DNA of 64,000 nucleotides from Clostridiales bacterium (GCA_004555915.1 SFJM01000001.1:1-64000), one strand, 5' to 3'. Positions 32,830 through 41,769 are shown, counted from the stretch's first letter. The notes: generated from the sequence alone by a model not told the origin. Made by a program: numbers and translations.

Positions 32830-34338
32830 ATGAGTAGTGAATATGTTGTAGAGTTGCGCAACTGTACCAAGATCTTTCCGGGTGTTGTTGCACTGGACGA
32901 AATGCAGCTGGCAGTCAGGCCGGGCGAGATTCTGGGCCTGATCGGCGAGAATGGTGCAGGCAAGTCCACACTGATTAAAGTGCTGACCGGTGTACATAAG
33001 CCGGATAAGGGCGAGATTTACGTCAATGGACAGAAGCTGGCATTCAAGAATCCGAATGAATCTGCCGCAGCCGGTATTGCCTGTGTATACCAGGAGCTGA
33101 ACATGGAAAAGCAGCTGAGTATCACAGACAATATCTTCATCAATAAATGGATCAAGGGACCGGGCGGTCTGCTTGATTACAAAACCATGCATAAGAAGGC
33201 AAAGGAAGTCATGGCTTCCCTCGGTCAGGATGTTGATCCGACCCAGGCCGCAGGTTCGTTCGGTATGGGTGTGCAGCAGATGATCGAAATTGCAAAGGCA
33301 GTTTTGATTGATGCGAAAATGATTATCATGGACGAGCCCACCTCTTCCCTCGGCGAGAAGGAAGTGGAGCAGCTGATGGCTACCTGCCGCCAGCTGCGCG
33401 ACAACGGTGTTGGCATCGTCTTCGTATCCCATAAGCTGGAAGAGCTGTTCGAGCTGTGTGACCGTGTGACGGTTATCCGTGACGGACAGTATGTAGATAC
33501 CAGGGATATCAAGGACTGGGACAATGATTCGCTGATTTCAGCGATGGTAGGACGTACACTGGACAATCTGTTCCCGAAGGAATTCGGCGAGAAGGGCGCG
33601 GTTGCCCTGAAGGCAGAGCATCTGGTGGAAGGCGGTGTGCTGGACGATGTCAGCTTTGAAGCATACCGCGGACAGGTTCTGGGCTTTGCCGGACTGGTCG
33701 GCGCAGGACGTACCGAGACCATGCGTGCAATCTTTGGTGCCGATCCGCTGGACAGCGGCAAGGTGTTTATTGACGGAAAAGAAGTGAGGATCAAGAGCCC
33801 TGCACAGGCCATTAAGGCGGGCATTGCGTTCCTGACAGAAGACCGTAAGGGACAGGGCCTGGTACTTGCTGAATCCATCCGCAATAACCTGATTATGGCA
33901 AACCTGAAGGGGTTCTGCGATGGTCCGTTCCTCAACCAGAAACGGATTGAGGAAACAGGAGAGGAAAATATCAGGTCCCTCCGCATTAAGACGCCATCCA
34001 TTGATGAGGTGGTAGGACAGCTGTCCGGCGGCAACCAGCAGAAGGTTGTTATCGGCAAGTGGGTCAACACGAATGCAGAGATTTTCATCTTTGACGAGCC
34101 GACACGAGGCATTGATGTAGGCGCAAAGATTGAAGTATACAATGTTATGAACCGCCTTGTGAAGGAAGGCAAGTGTGTGATCATGGTTTCCTCTGAAATG
34201 CCGGAAATTCTGGGCATGTCTGACCGCGTCATTGTCATGCGCGGCGGCAGAGTGATGGCAACGGTAGACCGTGACAGCAAGCATTTTAACCAGGAGAGCC
34301 TGATGAAGGCAGCATGGGGAGGTACGTTAGATGAGTAA
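32830..34338 (+). CDS. sugar ABC transporter ATP-binding protein (RbsA/MglA type)
   Basis: A 502-residue protein with two fused ATPase domains. Domain 1: GENGAGKSTLIKVLTG, the variant signature FGMGVQQMIEIA, MDEPTSSL. Domain 2: a degenerate Walker A (GLVGAGRTE), signature LSGGNQQKVVIG and FDEPTRGIDVG. This is the normal layout of the CUT2 carbohydrate importers. AAAGGGTGAG precedes the ATG; it overlaps the permease gene by 8 bp. Substrate probably the sugar or inositol handled by the upstream enzymes. Confidence 0.92.
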   Translation: MSSEYVVELRNCTKIFPGVVALDEMQLAVRPGEILGLIGENGAGKSTLIKVLTGVHKPDKGEIYVNGQKLAFKNPNESAAAGIACVYQELNMEKQLSITDNIFINKWIKGPGGLLDYKTMHKKAKEVMASLGQDVDPTQAAGSFGMGVQQMIEIAKAVLIDAKMIIMDEPTSSLGEKEVEQLMATCRQLRDNGVGIVFVSHKLEELFELCDRVTVIRDGQYVDTRDIKDWDNDSLISAMVGRTLDNLFPKEFGEKGAVALKAEHLVEGGVLDDVSFEAYRGQVLGFAGLVGAGRTETMRAIFGADPLDSGKVFIDGKEVRIKSPAQAIKAGIAFLTEDRKGQGLVLAESIRNNLIMANLKGFCDGPFLNQKRIEETGEENIRSLRIKTPSIDEVVGQLSGGNQQKVVIGKWVNTNAEIFIFDEPTRGIDVGAKIEVYNVMNRLVKEGKCVIMVSSEMPEILGMSDRVIVMRGGRVMATVDRDSKHFNQESLMKAAWGGTLDE

Positions 34339-35323
34339 GAAGAAATTTGGCGGCTTGGGCCAGTATATCGGTACAGTAGGCGCACTGCTTATTTTGTGCG
34401 TTATTCTGACGATTGTCAGTGATACCTTTCTGACTTATAACAATATCATGTCCATTCTGAAGCAGACAACCTTTACTGCGTTGACCGCTGCCGGTATGCT
34501 GCTGTGTCTGATTACTGCAGGCATTGACCTGTCGGTTGGTGCGAATGCAATATTCTGCGCCTGCATGGTTGGTATGCTGCTCAATAAAGGCGTTGACAAT
34601 GCATTTCTCCTGATTATTGTTCCGCTGATTGCAGGTACTGCCATTGGCCTGATTAACGGCCTGCTGCTGACCCGGCTGCATCTGCCGCATCCGTTTGTAT
34701 CCACACTGGGTATGAAAAACTTTTTGTGGGGCGCAGCTCTGCTGGTAACCGGTTCCCAGATGGTTTCCGGTTTCCCGAATTCTGTTATGTGGCTGGGTAC
34801 CGCAACCATCGGCGGTTTCCCGATCGGTTATATCGTTGTTATTGTTATTTATGTTATCATGCATATCCTGCTGACCCGCACAGCACTGGGCCGTTCCATC
34901 TACTGTGCAGGCGGCAACCCGGAGGCAACCCGTCTTTCCGGTATCAACTCCGCAAACGTCCTGACCTTCTGCTATACCATATCCGGTCTGATGGCAGGTA
35001 TCGCAGGTATCGTTTCTCTCGGCCGTTCCGGCACCGCCAACGGTGCAACTGCAATCCAGCCGTATGATACAGACGCGATTGCATCCTGTGTTATCGGCGG
35101 CGCATCCTTCATGGGCGGCAAGGGCACCATGCTCGGCACCATGATCGGCGCACTGGTTATTGCAACCTTGCGCAATGGCTTCACCCTGCTGGCTATCAGC
35201 TCTGCGGTACAGAACATGGTTCTGGGTCTGGTAATCATCGCTGCCGTACTCCTCGATGTATATCGTGAGGCTATGGCTGCATTCGCCCGCCGCAGGGAAG
35301 CTGCAGCAAAAGCAAGAGCTTAA
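34331..35323 (+). CDS. sugar ABC transporter permease (RbsC type)
   Basis: A 330-residue permease with eight or more membrane helices, LCLITAGIDLSVGANA and the coupling-region motif GGNPEATRLSGINSANV, both typical of BPD_transp_2 CUT2 permeases. It overlaps the ATPase by 8 bp. No binding protein gene follows; the only trace is the fragment upstream. Confidence 0.92.
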   Translation: MSKKKFGGLGQYIGTVGALLILCVILTIVSDTFLTYNNIMSILKQTTFTALTAAGMLLCLITAGIDLSVGANAIFCACMVGMLLNKGVDNAFLLIIVPLIAGTAIGLINGLLLTRLHLPHPFVSTLGMKNFLWGAALLVTGSQMVSGFPNSVMWLGTATIGGFPIGYIVVIVIYVIMHILLTRTALGRSIYCAGGNPEATRLSGINSANVLTFCYTISGLMAGIAGIVSLGRSGTANGATAIQPYDTDAIASCVIGGASFMGGKGTMLGTMIGALVIATLRNGFTLLAISSAVQNMVLGLVIIAAVLLDVYREAMAAFARRREAAAKARA

Positions 35324-35669
35324 GTTTTTTTCACACATATCATCCAAAATCGAAAAGGGATTGCTCCGCAGAGCGGCATTCTGCGGGGCACCCTTTCAGA
35401 GAGCATGAGTGAAACCAAATTCATGCTTTCTGAAAGGGGAATGACTGCCCCTGCAACTGAAAACGAAAAAAGGATATATTCACTCACATGTTACAAACCC
35501 GCAGACGCCTGGGAAACGGCTGCGGGGTGAACCGGCTATCATTCTTGAACGTTTTTAGTTTCTCTCTTTTTCTTTACTTGAGGAAGCGGCAGAAATGCCG
35601 CTTCCCTATAACAACAGAACTGTCAAACCGTGTGGATTCTATCCGAATCGAACTATTTCAGGGGGAACG
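35324..35669 (+). other. intergenic region with three strong hairpins
   Basis: TGCTCCGCAGA/TCTGCGGGGCA (about 35361-35390) is directly followed by CCCTTTCAGA-AGCATGA pairing with TCATGCT-TCTGAAAGGG (about 35391-35439), and GGAAGCGGC/GCCGCTTCC lies at 35582-35605. None has a good T-run. The first two may end the sugar operon or form a leader of the small genes downstream. No convincing gene inside. Confidence 0.55.
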
Positions 35670-35936
35670 ATGAAAAAAGGTTATCACAGTGTGCAGAGTA
35701 AGGCATTTGGCACCATTCCCCGTTCGGAATTTATCGGCATTGCTCTTGGCTATGCCATTGGTATGTTCTTTACCGGCTTTTTCCATATGGACGGTTATAT
35801 TCTGGAAGCAGTGGGAGCTGTCATTGGATTTGCTGCCGGATGGTATGTGGATCAGAAGTATTTTCTGGAAAAGGACGTACCGGTAGAAGAACTTGAACGG
35901 ATGGAGCATGCAGATCAATCTGAGGAAAGCGTATGA
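35670..35936 (+). CDS. hypothetical small membrane protein
   Basis: An 88-residue protein. Two hydrophobic segments, about residues 20-38 and 42-58 (FIGIALGYAIGMFFTGFF, AVGAVIGFAAGWYV), are separated by a short loop, and the tail is acidic (EELERMEHADQSEESV). I do not recognise a family. The ATG at 35670 follows AGGGGGAA; the longer open frame upstream overlaps hairpins. It overlaps the next gene by 4 bp (ATGA). Confidence 0.6.
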   Translation: MKKGYHSVQSKAFGTIPRSEFIGIALGYAIGMFFTGFFHMDGYILEAVGAVIGFAAGWYVDQKYFLEKDVPVEELERMEHADQSEESV

Positions 35937-36463
35937 CGACAGCAGAATTTCTCGCCAGAGCAGAAGCACAATATGGACAGTATTTTGAACTGTCCCATGA
36001 AGTCGTATATTGCGGACATCTCTTTCCGATGCTGGCGCAGTATCAGAAGATCGAAACGCATTACCTGATGGGAATTGCGGGAACAGCCGCGCGACAGGGG
36101 ATATGCGGTGAGAAATGCTTTTTCGATGTCTGTGACATGCTGGATATGCAGTCAGCAGAACAGTACATACAGCTGTTTCACCAGATTCATGACAATGCCG
36201 TTCCATCAGACGATCCGATGCATGAGCTTACTTTTGTCAGCTTTGTCATCTGTGCAGAAAAGACGGAAAAATCTGCGCGCAGAAAGCTGCAGCGATTACA
36301 GGACTATCGGACGTATGCAAACGGATGGAGCGGCCTGCGGATCTGTATCTTTGATTTGTCAGATGAAACCTATTACTGCAACAGCATGGGAAAAGCTGTC
36401 AGGGAATGTCTGACAAGGGATCATGTGCCGGAGGGACGGAAGAAATTTTTAGGCATTCGTTGA
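35933..36463 (+). CDS. hypothetical soluble protein
   Basis: A 176-residue soluble protein with many aromatic and Cys residues (YCGHLFPML, CGEKCFFDVCDML) and a C-terminal segment that reads LRICIFDLSDETYYCNSMGKA. No membrane segment and no family recognised. It is translation-coupled (ATGA overlap) to the small membrane protein gene, so the two products may work together. Confidence 0.6.
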   Translation: MTTAEFLARAEAQYGQYFELSHEVVYCGHLFPMLAQYQKIETHYLMGIAGTAARQGICGEKCFFDVCDMLDMQSAEQYIQLFHQIHDNAVPSDDPMHELTFVSFVICAEKTEKSARRKLQRLQDYRTYANGWSGLRICIFDLSDETYYCNSMGKAVRECLTRDHVPEGRKKFLGIR

Positions 36464-36493
36464 ACCTGCAGTCATAAATTTAAAATCGTACAG

Positions 36494-36528
36494 GGCACTC
36501 GATTCTTTGTGAGTCGGGTGCCTGTTTG
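36494..36528 (+). terminator. probable terminator after the hypothetical pair
   Basis: GGCACTCG pairs with CGGGTGCC (one G-U) around about 13 nt, followed by TGTTTG. Confidence 0.55.
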
Positions 36529-36662
36529 CGCTACGGCGATTTTACTGGCAGAAGCATGAATCGTTGTACTGCATGCCGGCGGCAATCTGCCTGTATGCAT
36601 TACTCCATGTATAAGAAACAAAAAATCCGTTCAAGCTATGGAAAAGGAAAAGAGGAACGGAT

Positions 36663-37367
36663 ATGGAGTTGTTGCGCACGGAATTGACCGCATTATTTTC
36701 CATTGCGGCATTATTTGTTATCACCAAGCTGATTGGCTATCGGCAGATGTCTCAGATGAGTACATTTGATTATATCAATGGCATTACCATTGGTTCCATT
36801 GGTGCAGAGCTGGCTGTTGCCGAAGGAAAGGAATTCTGGGGCTGGCTGACAGCACTGGCAGTATATGGATTTGCTACCTGGCTGCTGGCGGTTATTGCGG
36901 ACCATTCGGTCAAAGCCAGACGGCTGGTAAACGGCAGGACTATTATCCTGATGGATAAAGGAAAGTTATATGATAAAAATTTCCGTCGCGCCCATCTGGA
37001 TATTCATGAATTTCAGATGGAATGCCGCAGCAATGGATACTTTGACCTGAGCCAGATTCAGACAGCAGTGCTGGAGCCCAATGGAAAAATCAGCATTTTA
37101 CCGGTAACCCGGAACCGTCCGGCCACACCGGAGGATCTGGCATTGGCTGTCGCACAGGAAACGATTTGCGGCAATGTCATTATGGATGGGAAAATCATGC
37201 AGAAAAATCTGCAGAATCTGGGATACAACAGGGAATGGCTGGAAAAACAGCTGGAAAAACAGCGGAAAACCAAACTGTCCGATATTTTCCTTGCAGTTTG
37301 CTCGCCGGATGGCACTCTGACGATTTTTGAGCGGGCAGACAAGGAACATCGGGATATCCTGGAGTAA
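36663..37367 (+). CDS. DUF421 (YetF-like) membrane protein
   Basis: A 234-residue protein with three N-terminal membrane helices (including LFVITKLIGYRQMSQMSTFDYINGI-type sequence, residues about 18-45) and a cytosolic C-terminal domain of the DUF421 family (LVNGRTIILMDKGKLYDKN, FDLSQIQTAVLEPNGKISIL). Members are linked to spore or envelope functions in Bacillus, without a defined reaction. AGAGGAAC precedes the ATG. Confidence 0.85.
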   Translation: MELLRTELTALFSIAALFVITKLIGYRQMSQMSTFDYINGITIGSIGAELAVAEGKEFWGWLTALAVYGFATWLLAVIADHSVKARRLVNGRTIILMDKGKLYDKNFRRAHLDIHEFQMECRSNGYFDLSQIQTAVLEPNGKISILPVTRNRPATPEDLALAVAQETICGNVIMDGKIMQKNLQNLGYNREWLEKQLEKQRKTKLSDIFLAVCSPDGTLTIFERADKEHRDILE

Positions 37368-37420
37368 GAAAGATTGTGAATTTTCTGTGGATTGTATTTT
37401 CAGCTGCGGAAAAATGTGCT

Positions 37421-37428
37421 ATACTGAC
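37421..37428 (+). promoter_or_regulatory. extended -10 promoter element of the SLH/M15 gene
   Basis: TG-n-TATACT in the sequence TGTGCTATACTG, about 50 bp before the start. The -35 region is weak. Confidence 0.45.
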
Positions 37429-37474
37429 TTCGTATAGGGAATTTGACGCATATCAACGAGGTGGATAGTACAAT

Positions 37475-39049
37475 ATGAGAAAAAGAATTGCAGGCTGTGC
37501 CGCAGCGATGCTGCTGTGTACCTGCCTGATGGGAGGTTCTCCGGCACTGGCTGTGGATTTACAGCAGACCAGTGGGACAAATGATAAAATCCTTTCTGCT
37601 GCGGATCAGGCGGGACTTCTGCCGGACAGCATGGATCAGCAGCTGGCAGCAGGGGAAGTAACAAGAGAACAGGCATGCGCACTGGCGGTACGGCTGTATG
37701 CCTCGCTGACGGGTTGCAGCTATGATGCACTGATGCAGCAGAACGCCGAACAGCGCAGTATCTGTCCGTTTACGGATACCAAAAATGAAGATGTCCGTGA
37801 GGCATGGCTGCTGGAGCTGACACAGGAAGAGGATGGCATGTACCGGCCGAAGGAAACGGTCACCCGTCAGCAGCTGTTGGCCCTGTTATATCGTGCGATT
37901 GAAGCAAGTGGTACAGGCGCGGCACTTTCCGTCAATGAGACAGCCGAAGCGCTGTATTCGTTTGCAGACGGACAGTATGTTCCGGATTGGGCAACGGAAG
38001 CCATGGCGTATTTTGTCCGTACCGGCGTGACCAACGGCGTGGGTGATAACCTGCTGGGTGTTGGCGAGAGCGTCAGCATGGAGCAGGCTGCAGTCCTGAC
38101 CTATCGTGCGGCAGCTGCAGTACATACCGGTCGGGGTGTGACCAGTTCCACGGATATCAGCACCATTTCCATGCATTCCGGTACCTCGGCAGTCAGCTGG
38201 TCCGGCAGCGGCGTGGATTATTATCTGGTATATTTCTATCAGCAGGATGACTTTACAGGCAAAGCATCTTATATCGAACAGGTTTCCGCATCCGGCAGCG
38301 GTGCGGAGGAGCTGGCGATCCCGGAAGAGGTTGCGGATGCACCGGGAATCTGGTACTGGTCTGTGGATGGCTTTGGCAGCGGCGGAAAGCTGCTTGCTTC
38401 GTCAGACGGCACGGCAGAGCTGGTTGTGACCGCACAGCCGGAGATTCAGATGGATTCCGGTATCACGGCGGTACCGCAAATGCCGACGACAGAGGAAAGC
38501 ATTATTTCCCCGACCATTCCGGCAGGCATGACCTATGCCGGTGAGAGCTACAGCGACAAGGTAGCGCGTATTTTCGGCGCAGGCTCCAGCTATCACCTGT
38601 ATTCGGGGGCGGCTGAGGCGGAAACCCATCAGGTGACCATTACCGTCAATGTCTGGGATTTTGACAGCAACGGCAATAAGGTGACCCGCACCAGAAGCTT
38701 CCAGATTCATGAAGCACTGGCAAGCTCGGTACAGCAGATTTTTGCGGAAATCTATGCGGGACAGGAGCGGTTCCCGATTCATACGCTGGGCGGCTACAAC
38801 TGGCGCGGCAATGGTTCCACCTCCGAGCATTGTCTGGGCACAGCCATTGACATCAACTGGGATGAAAACTATATGTGCACCAATGGCGGCAGGGCATTGA
38901 CCGGCACCCACTGGACACCGGGCGTTGACCCGTATTCCATCCCGGCAAACAGTGAAGTCGTGCGGATTTTCGCAAAATACGGCTTCGGCTGGGGCGGTAC
39001 CTGGAACAGCAAAAAGGATTATATGCATTTCTCGTACTTTGGTACGTGA
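37475..39049 (+). CDS. secreted S-layer-homology protein with M15-type D,D-carboxypeptidase domain
   Basis: A 524-residue exported protein. Signal peptide 1-26 ends at PALA. Residues about 35-215 contain three SLH-like repeats (VTREQACALAVRLYA, VTRQQLLALLYRAI, VSMEQAAVLTYRAAA). A linker precedes a C-terminal VanY/M15-like peptidase: EHCLGTAIDINWD carries the first His and Asp of the zinc site and YMHFSYF the last His. Likely cleaves or recognises peptidoglycan peptides at the cell surface while anchored by SLH domains. Confidence 0.85.
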   Translation: MRKRIAGCAAAMLLCTCLMGGSPALAVDLQQTSGTNDKILSAADQAGLLPDSMDQQLAAGEVTREQACALAVRLYASLTGCSYDALMQQNAEQRSICPFTDTKNEDVREAWLLELTQEEDGMYRPKETVTRQQLLALLYRAIEASGTGAALSVNETAEALYSFADGQYVPDWATEAMAYFVRTGVTNGVGDNLLGVGESVSMEQAAVLTYRAAAAVHTGRGVTSSTDISTISMHSGTSAVSWSGSGVDYYLVYFYQQDDFTGKASYIEQVSASGSGAEELAIPEEVADAPGIWYWSVDGFGSGGKLLASSDGTAELVVTAQPEIQMDSGITAVPQMPTTEESIISPTIPAGMTYAGESYSDKVARIFGAGSSYHLYSGAAEAETHQVTITVNVWDFDSNGNKVTRTRSFQIHEALASSVQQIFAEIYAGQERFPIHTLGGYNWRGNGSTSEHCLGTAIDINWDENYMCTNGGRALTGTHWTPGVDPYSIPANSEVVRIFAKYGFGWGGTWNSKKDYMHFSYFGT

Positions 39050-39064
39050 TAACGGGCAAAATGA

Positions 39065-39101
39065 ATGGGTGCACTGTTGAAAAGCGGTGCACCCGTTTTG
39101 T
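39065..39101 (+). terminator. terminator after the SLH/M15 gene
   Basis: GGGTGCAC pairs with GTGCACCC, followed by GTTTTGT. Confidence 0.8.
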
Positions 39102-39166
39102 ATCAGAAGCTAACTGGGAATGCGGAATTTGCTGCTCAAAAGGTTAAAATGGCGTAAAATAACCTG

Positions 39167-39204
39167 AAAAAGCTATCCCCTGCGCCAATAGGGGATAGCT
39201 TTTG
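39167..39204. terminator. terminator of ruvX
   Basis: AAAAGCTATCCCCT pairs with AGGGGATAGCTTTT, with five T on the minus strand. It also backs up the + strand terminator. Confidence 0.88.
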
Positions 39205-39236
39205 CTGCTGTAACCGTATTTCGCGATATGGAATGT

Positions 39237-39656
39237 TTACCCCTGCATCCGCTTAAAGTCCAGGTATCCCTGCAAAATCAGGGAAGCGGCCACGGCATCC
39301 ACATTTTTCTTATGCTTTTTCTGCTTTTTGCCTGAAGCATGCAGGATGGCATGGGCTTCAATGGTGGTGCGGCGTTCGTCCCAGTACACCACAGGAACAC
39401 CGGTGCGGCGTTCCAGCTCTGCGCCCAGCGCTTTGCACTTTTCCGCCCGTTCCCCTTGGGTGGCATTCATATTTTTCGGCAGGCCCATGACGATTTCCTC
39501 AATTTTTTCACGCCGGATCAGCGCAGTCAGCTCTTCCAGCAGCTTTTCCGTATTCCATGTGGCAATGACCTGTGGTGAACCGGCAAGAAAACCGGTTGGG
39601 TCGGAAATGGAGACACCGGTGCGGGCATCGCCGTAATCAATTCCCATAATTTTCAT
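39237..39656 (-). CDS. ruvX: Holliday junction resolvase RuvX (YqgF)
   Basis: A 139-residue RNase H-like nuclease: MGIDYGDARTGVSISD holds the catalytic Asp, followed by EEIVMGLPKNMNAT with the second acid, and the C-terminal DERRTTIEA and NVDAVAASLILQGYLD. Homologs act in Holliday-junction resolution and in 16S rRNA maturation. The ATG at 39656 follows AAAGGAAC; the upstream ORF extension contains the promoter. Confidence 0.93.
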   Translation of the reverse strand: MKIMGIDYGDARTGVSISDPTGFLAGSPQVIATWNTEKLLEELTALIRREKIEEIVMGLPKNMNATQGERAEKCKALGAELERRTGVPVVYWDERRTTIEAHAILHASGKKQKKHKKNVDAVAASLILQGYLDFKRMQG

Positions 39657-39692
39657 TGGATTGCAGTTCCTTTCGGATATAATGTTGAAGAT

Positions 39693-39721
39693 AGTATAGC
39701 ACACAGGGGTTTCTGTTGCAA
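39693..39721 (-). promoter_or_regulatory. promoter of ruvX
   Basis: Minus strand: TTGCAA (39716-39721) and TATACT (39693-39698), 17-bp spacer. Confidence 0.75.
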
Positions 39722-39727
39722 ATTGCA

Positions 39728-39756
39728 TTGCACTTTGGACGTTTGGTTGCTATAAT
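39728..39756 (+). promoter_or_regulatory. promoter of the tandem small membrane protein genes
   Basis: TTGCAC (39728-39733) and TATAAT (39751-39756), 17-bp spacer, back to back with the ruvX promoter. Confidence 0.8.
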
Positions 39757-39800
39757 GATAGGGTACAATGGAAATAGAAAAGAGATGGAGGACGCATCGA

Positions 39801-40151
39801 ATGGCACAATCCAGAAATAATCGGAAAAAAAGCAAAAAAAAGAACAAAAACCATACCTCTCAGCAGGCAGCAGGCCGCGGTTCTGTAAAAAAGGTCCGGG
39901 ACTGGCAGCAGGAGCAGGTTTTTAAATTCATCGCGCTGGGCGTGATGGTCGTGGGCTTCCTGCTGGCCATGGTTGGCGGTACGGCAAGCCTGATTGGCTA
40001 TCCGGTAGCTTTTGCCGGCGCGGCTGTGAGCATGGTATTAACCCAGTGGGATACCACCAACCATAAGATTACCAAGGTTGTGCTCTGCATTTTCTGCATC
40101 CTGTCCGCAATGCAGTTTGTACTGCTGCTGACCGGAAACGCAGCGTCATGA
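39801..40151 (+). CDS. small membrane protein, tandem paralog A
   Basis: A 116-residue protein. The very basic N-terminus (AQSRNNRKKSKKKNKNH) is followed by three hydrophobic segments (about 42-60, 66-82, 90-112). It shares its start (MA-S-NNRKK) and the ...IGYP-AFAG... segment with the next gene, 28 bp downstream. The ATG at 39801 follows GGAGG. Family and function are not known to me. Confidence 0.65.
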   Translation: MAQSRNNRKKSKKKNKNHTSQQAAGRGSVKKVRDWQQEQVFKFIALGVMVVGFLLAMVGGTASLIGYPVAFAGAAVSMVLTQWDTTNHKITKVVLCIFCILSAMQFVLLLTGNAAS

Positions 40152-40179
40152 TTTTTAACAGGTAAGGAGCGAACGTAAC

Positions 40180-40530
40180 ATGGCTGAATCCAAGAATAAC
40201 CGTAAGAAAAAGAAAAAACGTACCCAGAACCATCGTGCGCCGGATCTTCCGCCGACGAAGGAGGAAATTGCAAAAGCAGAGGAAGTACAGAAGCAGCAGG
40301 GCAAAATGCTGAAGATGAGCATCGCGAGCTTTGCACTGATGCTGGTGGGCTTTGTGATTGCCCAGATGTGGTCTCACATCATCGGCTATCCGATTGCCTT
40401 TGCTGGCAGTATTATGGGCATTTACAGCGCCCGGGCACAGGAACGTGGCCGGACTGTTACCATCATCTGCTATGGTATTTTTGCCGTACTTGTGGCATTC
40501 ATGTGGTTTGCAGAAGTGCTGGCCCGGTGA
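40180..40530 (+). CDS. small membrane protein, tandem paralog B
   Basis: A 116-residue paralog of the preceding protein and of identical length: basic N-terminus (SKNNRKKKKKRTQNH), then a charged helix (KEEIAKAEEVQKQQGK) and three membrane segments including IIGYPIAFAGSIMG. TAAGGAG precedes the ATG. Function unknown. Confidence 0.65.
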   Translation: MAESKNNRKKKKKRTQNHRAPDLPPTKEEIAKAEEVQKQQGKMLKMSIASFALMLVGFVIAQMWSHIIGYPIAFAGSIMGIYSARAQERGRTVTIICYGIFAVLVAFMWFAEVLAR

Positions 40531-40602
40531 TGTCGGTATAATGCAGTACGGGTAACCGAAAATAACATCCAAATTTGTGGAAAATAAATGCCAAATTCGG
40601 CA

Positions 40603-40631
40603 TTGACGGAAAGTACCCTGCGTGCTATAAT
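40603..40631 (+). promoter_or_regulatory. promoter of rpmG-secE-nusG
   Basis: TTGACG (40603-40608) and TATAAT (40626-40631), 17-bp spacer. Confidence 0.85.
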
Positions 40632-40716
40632 AATAGCACCTATGCAGGGTATTTTTTTATGCTCTGAAATACAGAGCTGCCTGCAAAGGGAGGCAATTAT
40701 TTAAGGAGGTGCCGTT

Positions 40717-40866
40717 ATGCGCGTTAAGGTAACCCTGGCATGCACCGAGTGCAAGCAGAGAAACTACGACACAATGAAGAACAAGAAGAACAATCCGGAA
40801 CGTCTCGAGATGAAGAAGTACTGCCCGTTCTGCCGGAAGCATACCGCCCATCGTGAGAGCAAGTAA
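40717..40866 (+). CDS. rpmG: 50S ribosomal protein L33
   Basis: A 49-residue L33: MRVKVTLACTECKQRNYDT, then KKYCPFCRKHTAHRE. The two CxxC pairs (9/12 and 36/39) make it the zinc-binding form. TAAGGAGGT precedes the ATG. It heads the secE-nusG unit as is usual in Firmicutes. Confidence 0.96.
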   Translation: MRVKVTLACTECKQRNYDTMKNKKNNPERLEMKKYCPFCRKHTAHRESK

Positions 40867-40889
40867 ACCTGGAGAAAGGATCGGCTTCC

Positions 40890-41147
40890 ATGGCTAAAAA
40901 AGAGCAGAATGCTTCTGAAAAGAAGAACTCCGGTAAGGAGAAGAAGCCGGGCTTCTTTTCCAGAATTGGCAAATGGTTCCGCGACCTGAAAAGCGAATGC
41001 AAGAAGATCGTGTGGCCAACCCGCAAGCAGACAACGAACAATACGCTCATCGTCATAGCTACGATTCTGGTAATCGGCGTGTTCATTTGGATACTGGATG
41101 CAGTATTCAACCTGGGTATTGCCACACTGATTTCTGTGGCTGCGTAA
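40890..41147 (+). CDS. secE: preprotein translocase subunit SecE
   Basis: An 85-residue protein: Lys-rich N-terminus, the conserved amphipathic GKWFRDLKSECKKIVWPTRKQ and one C-terminal membrane helix. SecE stabilises SecY in the protein-conducting channel. Between rpmG and nusG. Confidence 0.96.
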   Translation: MAKKEQNASEKKNSGKEKKPGFFSRIGKWFRDLKSECKKIVWPTRKQTTNNTLIVIATILVIGVFIWILDAVFNLGIATLISVAA

Positions 41148-41167
41148 GCGGAAAGGTTTGAGAACAA

Positions 41168-41701
41168 ATGTCTGAAACACCAAAATGGTATGTGGTGCAT
41201 ACCTATTCCGGCTACGAAAACAAAGTAGCCTCTTCTATCATGAAGGCGGTTGAAAACCGCAAGATGCATGATCTCATCACCGAGGTGACCATCCCGACCG
41301 AGACCGTCCGCGAAGTCAAGGACGGAAAAACCCGTGAGGTAGAGCGCAAGCTGTTCCCGGGTTATGTCCTGGTTAAGATGATCGTGACCGACGAGAGCTG
41401 GTATCTGGTGCGCAATACACGCGGCTGTACCGGTTTTGTCAGCCCGAACTCCAATAAGCCGCAGCCTCTCACCGACGAGGAAGCGATGAAGTGGGGCGTA
41501 TCCTCCCGTGAGGTTGAGGTCGAAATCAGCTATAAGGTCGGTGATTCCGTACGCGTCTGCGGCGGTCCGTTTGTTGACTTTGTCGGCGTTGTCGATGAAA
41601 TTGATATCGGACAGAACAGGGTTCGCATTACCATCCCCGTGTTCGGACGCGAGACCCCGGTTGAGCTGGAGCTCAATCAGGTTGAAGTCGTTGAGGACTG
41701 A
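41168..41701 (+). CDS. nusG: transcription termination/antitermination protein NusG
   Basis: A 177-residue NusG with NGN domain (KWYVVHTYSGYENKVA, RKLFPGYVLVKM, WYLVRNTRGCTGFV) and C-terminal KOW domain (VGDSVRVCGGPFVDFVGVV). Binds RNA polymerase and the ribosome. A structured leader of rplK follows its stop. Confidence 0.96.
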   Translation: MSETPKWYVVHTYSGYENKVASSIMKAVENRKMHDLITEVTIPTETVREVKDGKTREVERKLFPGYVLVKMIVTDESWYLVRNTRGCTGFVSPNSNKPQPLTDEEAMKWGVSSREVEVEISYKVGDSVRVCGGPFVDFVGVVDEIDIGQNRVRITIPVFGRETPVELELNQVEVVED

Positions 41702-41719
41702 GTTCCTCGTTTTTTGGCA

Positions 41720-41769
41720 GGTGGGAGAGCGCGTCCATCCAAGGATGACAAGCGTCTCGCCATTACCAC
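41720..41769 (+). promoter_or_regulatory. candidate L1-binding leader of rplK
   Basis: GGTGGGAGA and TCTCGCC-ATTACCAC enclose an inner ATCC/GGAT stem. The pattern GGTGGGAG...TTA(A)CCAC recurs in front of rplA (42277-42307), as expected for a repressor site of the autoregulator L1. Confidence 0.5.

Noticed and set aside
35488..35673. 61-codon open frame before the small membrane protein gene
   Set aside because: It runs through a hairpin, has no ribosome binding site and overlaps the next gene's start.
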